Both the position numbers and the translations under genes were made by a program. A DNA stretch of 64,000 bases from contig NW_027467782.1 in the NCBI RefSeq assembly GCF_004210375.1, positions 23,973,276 to 24,037,275 of the forward strand, read 5' to 3'. How positions within the stretch are numbered: the first letter of the stretch is position 1; the number at the start of each line of letters is the position of its first letter. Below the pieces are notes generated by a model. That model made no database searches and had not been told where the DNA came from. It saw nothing but the letters and a program-made list of their open reading frames with translations. The DNA comes from Tachypleus tridentatus (taxonomy: Eukaryota; Arthropoda; Merostomata; Xiphosura; Limulidae). This document shows, in pieces, positions 57,640 through 64,000 of this stretch.

Positions 57640-57725
57640 CAAAGTCACCTCCTAAAATTAGTAATAACAAAGTCACCTTCCAATATTAGTAATAACAAAT
57701 TGTCGTGTCTTAATATAAGTAATAA
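57640..57725. repeat. Short tandem repeat, about 38-bp unit
   Basis: Three copies of ATTAGTAATAACAAAGTCAC plus CTTCCAAT-type ends. Confidence 0.7.
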
Positions 57726-58059
57726 CAAACTTGGAAGTTTATTTTTCTTGGAAGTTAAGGTTTGTGAAAAAGTGTATGTAGTGGTTATGTTGATTTAATC
57801 AAGCTACTGATAGAACGTGATCATTCTGTTTATGAAATATAGTTCTGCTTTTGTTTTGCTTTTTTATTTCTGTCACTGCGAGTGGTCGTCATTGAATCAT
57901 GCGATTGTGCTACTTCATATTACAGCTCACGTACTACCACGTGGTAACATGTACATCTTTCGCGCCTTCACTCACATCCTCAATGGTAATTTCCATGCTT
58001 ATCAGTAGCAACCAATGAGAAACTCGGTCGTTACTCCACTAGCGATCCCAGACAGCAAA

Positions 58060-58117
58060 ATGGGAACTATCGTTAAACACAAAGTAAATGAAAATCTTGA
58101 AGTTGAAGAACGTGCCG
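58060..58117 (+). CDS. Possible upstream first exon for the SLC6 gene
   Basis: ATG followed by GTIVKHKVNENLEVEERA and a GT donor (GTGAGA), phase 1. Splicing to the AG at 60718 would keep the SLC6 frame open ([12 protein letters not shown]). This rests only on phase and a reasonable donor, so it may be chance. The SLC6 protein has its own ATG at 60740. Confidence 0.2.
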
Positions 58118-58399
58118 GTGAGAAAGACTTACCAAGTTTATATGAGTAGACACTCTGAAGACACGTTTTGTTTTGCTCGTTGTAGACAACTTACATTTAA
58201 CAATTGACAAAATCGGAGAGACTTCACTCATTTCTGTGTACAGTTACTTTGTTTTACTAAATATAACTGTCTTTCAACATTCTATCACGTGCTTTATATT
58301 GATCGCTGGACATCAGTCGTTTCGCTCCTGTACAAGTCATAATAGTGAACTCGATTTTCAGCACTTTCACAAAATATTTGAGTTTATACTCAAAAGAAC

Positions 58400-58800
58400 T
58401 AAGAAGTGTTGATACCAGTTTGTTCCATTATTAATTGTATAAGAACTAAGAGTGTTGATACCAGTTTGTTTTATTATTAGCTGTATAAGAACTAAGAAGT
58501 GTTTACACCAGTTTGTTTCATTATTAGCTGTATAAGAACTGAGAAGTATTTATACAAGTTTGTTTCATTATTAGCTGTATAAGAACTAAGTGTTTATACC
58601 AGTTTTATTGTTCGCTGTATAAGAACAAAGAAGTGTTTATACCAGTTTTATTGTTCGCTGTATAAGAACAAAGAAGTGTTTATACCAGTTTGTTTCATTA
58701 TTAGCAGTAAAGAACTAAGTGTTTATACCAGTTTGTTTCAATGTTAGCAGTATGGAAACAAGAAGTGTTTATACCAGTTTATTTCATTGTTAGCAGTATC
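58400..58800. repeat. Minisatellite, 47-bp unit, about 8 copies
   Basis: Unit TGTTTATACCAGTTTGTTTC then ATTATTAGCTGTATAAGAAC and TAAGAAG. Several copies have internal deletions. It lies between the possible upstream exon and the first firm SLC6 exon. Confidence 0.93.
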
Positions 58801-58809
58801 ATCGACTTC

Positions 58810-59600
58810 GGAATTTAGTTATTTTTGAAGAGTAACATTAAACAGGTGAGTGACTTTAAGTATTTTGTTTTAACATGTTTTTATATTTTAAATCATAAGT
58901 AAACGATTCTCTCTTATCTAATTATTAAAACGTTGGTACTAAATAATTTAACTTTTTTTTTAAAAACAAGACGTTTAATAACCATTATTCCACCTTAGAA
59001 TATTTTAAGTGTCTTGAAATCGATAAATTAGAATATAACTGAAACATCCATGCACCATAGTTAATTTTAAAATGTTTCTTGATGTAATAATTTTTAAATA
59101 CTTAACCAGGGGGCTGCTTTTTTAAAAATAAAAACGCTTAAATAATATCTTCTCATCACAACACTATTTTGAATCTGAAATAAAAATAAAGTAAAAAATA
59201 GTAACTGTGATCTATTTCAATTCGTAAATTTTGTATCAGTTTTGATTTTTGGAAGTTTTGGAACGTTACTTTGTTACAGTTTAGAATGTACTTGTTTTTT
59301 TTGTTGTTGTTTTGTTGGAATTGTACGTTAGACCATATATCTAGAGTTTGTGTTATACCTGAGATGATATAGCTAGAGTTACATTGTGATTTTTTCCACA
59401 AGATATACCTTATTTTCAAATGCTTACTTTTTATTGATTTATATAAATGTTTCAGATCGCACTGGTATCTATAGCGTAGATTAATTAGATCCTGAACAAC
59501 TATTTAATAATTAGCACCCTTTGTGGTTGTTTATTTCACAGTGACCGAGTTTTGTTTTCCTATTCATTTATTTGCCTTATGAGCAAGGAATTGATATTAG
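58810..59600. other. No gene seen
   Basis: AT-rich; no domain-bearing frame. Confidence 0.5.
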
Positions 59601-59604
59601 TTGT

Positions 59605-59898
59605 TATATAATTACAATTTTATAATTACATTTGTTTTAATTTAATCTGTTTTCTTTTTTTTTAGATTGTTAATAGAACCCATAATGTCAAATACTTTAA
59701 ATACAGATAAAAGAATATGGGTGTTAAAAGAGTATTGGAAATCTCTTTTAGGAATGAAAACAATTTGAGCATTTGCGTTAATAAATAACATTTTATTTTC
59801 ATTAATATAATTGTCTTATTACATATAGTTGTACGTATACGTGATCTCTAAATAAATGTTTTTTTTACTGTCCACCTACTTTTGGCTCACCCTGTATT
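59605..59898 (+). mobile_element. Internally deleted copy of the mariner-like element
   Basis: Begins with the same pre-ATG leader (ACATTTGTTTTAATTTAATC), keeps the first about 20 codons (MSNTLNTDK, WVLKEYWKS), then jumps to the last about 140 bp of the element and ends in CCACCTACTTTTGGCTCACC plus CTGTA. The 5' terminal repeat is not seen. The source family is at 49475-50825. Confidence 0.9.
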
Positions 59899-60719
59899 AG
59901 GACTACTGTATTAACTAACTTAGGAAAAGAGTGGACGTTTGAAGCACGGGACATGAACTTCACACAGCAACCGAACAACAAACAACATAAAACACTTTTT
60001 TACTCCACTGTTCATGGTTTTTACTTACTGCTTGAGGCAGCAAGTCAACAACCAACCATTCAGTAGGAAGCGCCTCTAGCATAATTTTATTAAATCAAAG
60101 GGTGAACAAAATCAACCAATAAAGTGCAGAACGAAGAAAAATCCTAATTTCTAACCAATCCTGGCTTTAATAAATGTACATAAGAATAAGAACGACTCAG
60201 AAATGTTGGAATTATTTTGTTAAATATATTGTCAGTTTTAATATTATCTTTCTGAATTTCATTTCTAGGTTTTTATGCTTGAAAGTTTGTTTTAAAAAAT
60301 TAGAAAACTATATAAACAAAGAAGAAATTGTGGCAGTTTAAAATATAAAAATTTTAACAAACGAAACTTAAAAATGGATCTACTTGAATAAAACGTAAAT
60401 ATACATAAGTGACATCTCTTGGAACGTACAATTACATAATGTATTTGATTGTACTGAATTTATGTCTCCCTAGATGAATTATTGTGTATATGTGCACATG
60501 AAAATGGTTTTAAATGAAACAATTTAGGGTGTGGGTGCACATAGAAGTTGTGTCTAATGGAATAAATGAAACAGAACATTTAAACAAATTTATTTTACTG
60601 GTTTTCTGAGGTGTATTTATTTCTTCATCGCTTCAACTATACATGTATATAACTGTATGCTTTTTCAACTATATATATATATACATATATATCTTGACAA
60701 TGTATTTTGTTTTCTACAG
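59899..60719. other. Region upstream of the SLC6 coding exon; no gene seen
   Basis: AT-rich with an (AT)n run at 60670-60690, ending in a pyrimidine tract and AG at 60718-60719. That implies at least one non-coding or upstream exon further left. Confidence 0.45.
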
Positions 60720-63700
60720 CATTTGTTTGTGTTAAAGTTATGTCCTTGAATAAAGTATCTTCTGAAAATGAAACATCAGAAACCGTCAGTGTAGAAAATG
60801 GAGTGGAAATGATCACAATACCTGATGAAATGAACCAGTCGGTAGTGATCACAATACCTGATGAAATGATCCAGTCGGTAACAAGTCCAGATAAGGAGGA
60901 CGAACCAGAACGTTGGGAATGGGAAGGAAAACTGGACTTTGTTTTAAGTTCTATAAACTACGCTGTCGGTCTTGGAAACGTATGGCGATTTCCATACTTG
61001 TGTTATGAAAATGGTGGAGGTATGTGTCTTGTGGTTTAATTCAACATAATATACATGAAACCTTTACCTTACTAAATGTTAAATCGATGGTTCTAATGGA
61101 TTATATGTTGTTGTTTGTTATTTAGGGGCATTTTTGTTTCCCTACCTCATCTGTTTAGTCTTGTGTGCTGCTCCTCTATTCTTCCTGGAAGTGGCCATTG
61201 GTCAGTACCTCAGCGTTGGTGGTATCGGGATCTGGAATTTAGTTCCTATCTTTAAAGGTAGCTATTGTTGTTTACTTCTAGTGCCTTAGTATTTTTCACC
61301 TTTTCCGGATAAATATAACTCATACTTGTGTCTCAAATATGTCAACAGTTCTTACATTATGTAATCTACACTTTCACTAGGAATTGGCTCTGTTTCAATG
61401 GTCATCGTTTGTCTCTATAATATCTACTACGTGGTGATAATAGCTTGGACTTTATTCTACTTCGTGTTCTCAATGACGTCACCACTGCCTTGGGAATCGT
61501 GTGGTAATTGTTAGCGATGTCGAGAAACCCACCTGTTGAGAAATTTATATGCAAAAATGTTTTCTTAACCCAAACGAGCCGTGTGGTAATTGGTGGAACA
61601 CAAAATACTGTATGAAAGAGGGAACCAACATCACGAATCTCAATATTACAGCCACCGAAGCAAAATCACCTGTAACCGAATTCTGGGAGTAGGTTTAATT
61701 TTTTATTTTTTAGATGAATTTATTATTTTCGATCAATAGATATGAGTCGTATTTGGATCTAGTGTTCTCAAAATATTGTTTTCTATGTATATATACACAT
61801 ATATATATTACAAGGGAAGTACAATTAAATAACTATTTTCTATCAACATAATGTTATTATTTATTCATTTTCCACATTTGTACACTGGTTTTTAGTCCAC
61901 TTAACTGTTTACCAGTAATTTATATTTTCTACTTTAATTTATGAAAAATATATTGTCGATAGTCCAAGATGTTTAACTTGTCCAGCCACAATGAATTTTA
62001 AGATATACCACTATGTAAAATGATAATATAATTTATTTACTAACTTATAATATATGTGGTTTAAGTGTGTAGAACAAACAACTAATCCTTCACATTTAAG
62101 TTTCAATCTAGGAAGATCTCAGTGTAATAAAAATCTTCCCAATTCTATTGAAATAGATCCCATTAACAAACATTCATTTACTTATGTCAAAATAACTATC
62201 TTGGAAAATTATACAATGTAAATCTACTAATAAAAGAGGAAAATATTTTGAAGAAAAACTCCTTATTCTTATGAATTATACAATGATTTTCAAAACAAAA
62301 CTGCTGAATCTTTAAATAAAATTATTTGTATTAGAATTTCAATTGTAATAAATACTTGTAATAGTTAAAAAAAAAAAGTAAAGGTGGCTTCCAAGTAGCA
62401 TAACGGTTTGTCTGAAGACTTATAATGCAAGTAACAGATATCTCAATGTGTATCTTTGTGCTTAACAAAGACAAAGTTAAAGGTAAAAATATAAAAAATA
62501 TGATTACTTTTGATAATTTGTATGAGAATGTAAGATACTTCTTTTAATAAATATGTTAACAGCTAAAATTAATCATAATAGAAGTTTTTTTATATGAATG
62601 ATAGAAAATTTAAATATTTGTAAAATAATTGTTAAATTTTGAATTTAAACATATTTCTATTAAAAGTTTAATTTTAAATTTTGTTTAATATCATTTTTAA
62701 ATAAAAGAGTGGAGGTTGGAAATTTTAACTTTTAGAATTTTAGGATGCTTTTATTTCTACGATTTTATTTTTCTACGATTATTTTGCACGTGGAGGTTGT
62801 ATCTGAATATTAAGCATAACTGCCTTCTCACAATTGGCTGCAGCCCTATGAAAGGCAGTAGGAGTTGAGATATTACGTTTATAAGCACTCAAATTCTAAC
62901 CCTTAAATGATTTTACATACCTGCTGACTAGTCTGACATCAGTGTCTGGATTTTATCTGATAAAATAATGTAATGACCACTTACATTATTTGTTGTGATT
63001 CATGGTTGAGAAATAAGATTAATAATTCAAAATAACTGTTTAATTTTAATTCTGTTATAATGTTTGTTATATATATATTTTGTGGAAGTTGGTTAAAAAT
63101 ACAAGTACATCATTCAAAGTCATTATACATAAAAAGGTAATTGTTCCAGGGGAAGCACACTTCCTCCAGAGGTACACATGTTTTAATTAGGGAAGTTTAG
63201 AAATAGTGTTTCAAAATTATGTTGCATGTGAGTCACTATTCTCACAAACTACCATTGCCTTTGTTTCTCTTCCTTTTCACAATATGAGATTAGTGTGTAG
63301 AATTCTGTTCAAAACAGATGATGCTTACTGTAGCTACATCTAGGAATAGGCTTAACTAACAATGACTGTAATAATAATGGACACATCATGTGCCAGTTTA
63401 TAGTGCACCGTGTACCTTGTGAGAATTTTACTCAGTTAAACTTGTTATTGTTAATCTAGTAAGATAAATTTTAGGACATATATTTCTAGGTATAATTGGT
63501 TTTTAAATAACCTTCCTTGTTTCTATTATTGGCTTGAAAGGTACTTATAATACCATAGTAGACAGTTTTATCATTTAATACTCAAAAATTAAAAATTATG
63601 AAACCCTAACTGAAGTTGGTTAAATAGTACATTTCAATAAAACAGTATTTATTACTCTTTTGAAGTCGTCGAACATTACAGATTACTTCGGGATTACATG

Positions 63701-63798
63701 ACTTGGGAGGTGAGAACATGGAACTGAGTTTGTGTTTGTTACTTACCTGGTTTATGGTTTATTTCGTCATCTGGAAAGGTCTACTGAGAAGTGGCAAG
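60720..63798 (+). CDS. SLC6-family (GAT-like) Na+/Cl- neurotransmitter transporter, 5' half
   Basis: Exons: 60720-61019 (ATG at 60740; acidic N terminus with a duplicated ITIPDEM-x-QSV motif, then [22 protein letters not shown]1 with the ion-binding unwound region), 61126-61257 (TM2, [26 protein letters not shown]), 61381-61503 continuing at 61593-61688 (TM3 and the glycosylatable EL2 loop with TNITNLNIT) and 63666-63798 ([18 protein letters not shown]4, [16 protein letters not shown]). Introns are GT-AG and phases agree. The remaining TM5-TM12 exons lie beyond the window. An 82-bp insertion in the TM3/EL2 exon breaks the frame (stop TAG at 61511-61513), so the protein is truncated unless that is an error or is spliced out. 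GABA-type substrate is inferred from family resemblance only. Confidence 0.82.
61498..61592. mobile_element. Penelope-end insertion in an SLC6 exon
   Basis: Direct repeats CGTGTGGTAATTG at 61498-61510 and 61580-61592 enclose 69 bp that contain TTTTCTTAACCCAAACGAGC, nearly the same as the terminal block of the Penelope-like element at 57023-57044. Removing one repeat and the insert restores [15 protein letters not shown] across the joint. The direct repeats look like a target-site duplication. Confidence 0.72.
61689..63665. other. SLC6 intron with a SINE-2 relic
   Basis: Bounded by GTAGGT and an AG at 63664-63665. At 62385-62475 there is a decayed SINE-2 (GGTGGCTTCCAAGTAGCATA, ATGTGTATCTTTGTGCTTAA). 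The rest is AT-rich with no other features. Confidence 0.6.
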
Positions 63799-63837
63799 GT
63801 AAGATTTAAACTAAAATAAAACTTGGAAAGAAAGGAA

Positions 63838-64000
63838 AGATTGCATAAAACAGTGTTACAGTAACCATAAGGAAACATCACCTAATGACATAAAACACCA
63901 TTATAGTAATTACAAGAACAGATCACATAGTAACAAAAAACATTACAGTAATCACAAGGAAAGATCATCTAATGACATAAAACACCATTACAGTAATCAT
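63838..64000. repeat. Minisatellite running off the window, about 45-bp unit
   Basis: Three to four copies of CATAAAACACCATTACAGTA then ATCACAAGGAAAGATCATCT, just inside the next SLC6 intron. Continues past the right edge. Confidence 0.85.

Overview
This is an AT-rich animal genome window with no operons, many spliced coding exons, dense tRNA-derived SINEs, decayed DNA transposons, LINE and Penelope-type fragments, and many unrelated minisatellites. From memory, the dominant SINE (a tRNA-like head with A and B boxes, a conserved core and a CAAA tail) is of the kind abundant in horseshoe crabs. My best guess is an arthropod, probably a xiphosuran chelicerate. That is recollection, not a search result. 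There is one 500-base N gap at 30130-30629.

Layout. Positions 1-23203 are one giant inverted repeat. The left arm (1 to about 11012) is the reverse complement of the right arm (about 12221-23203), around a unique 1.2 kb spacer. Matching runs to base 1, so the left arm may continue outside the window. Each arm carries the same nested set: a Penelope-type relic, SINEs, a foldback MITE, the first exon of an Ig-domain receptor-like gene, a Tigger/pogo fossil, a ZMYM1-like hAT fossil and a mariner-like MITE. The two first exons point outward. The right-hand gene continues past the palindrome through exons for a cysteine-rich GCC2/GCC3-type module, a membrane segment and a basic tail, to a stop at 28634.

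From 28.6 to 60 kb there is no clearly intact host gene. The region holds LINE 3' ends (about 30 and 32 kb), a decayed SLC6 transporter copy on the minus strand (37175 to 34436), a small GC-rich DUF4817-like fragment (38.9 kb), an unidentified coding-like remnant (43.7-44.6 kb), a Tc1-like element (45878-47302), a mariner-like element with DD41D spacing (49475-50825), a ZBED/FAM200-like hAT fossil (54.25-55.5 kb) and a Penelope-like element whose 5' part is inverted (56.19-57.07 kb). Arrays with units of about 37 to 72 bp are scattered between them.

From 60720 to the right edge lies a second SLC6 (GAT-like Na+/Cl- transporter) gene on the plus strand, with well-formed exons through TM4. One exon is broken by an 82-bp insertion flanked by 13-bp direct repeats. 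The two SLC6 copies face away from each other about 23.5 kb apart. Several apparent frameshifts in otherwise convincing exons are single-base differences, often in homopolymers, so some may be consensus errors rather than true decay.
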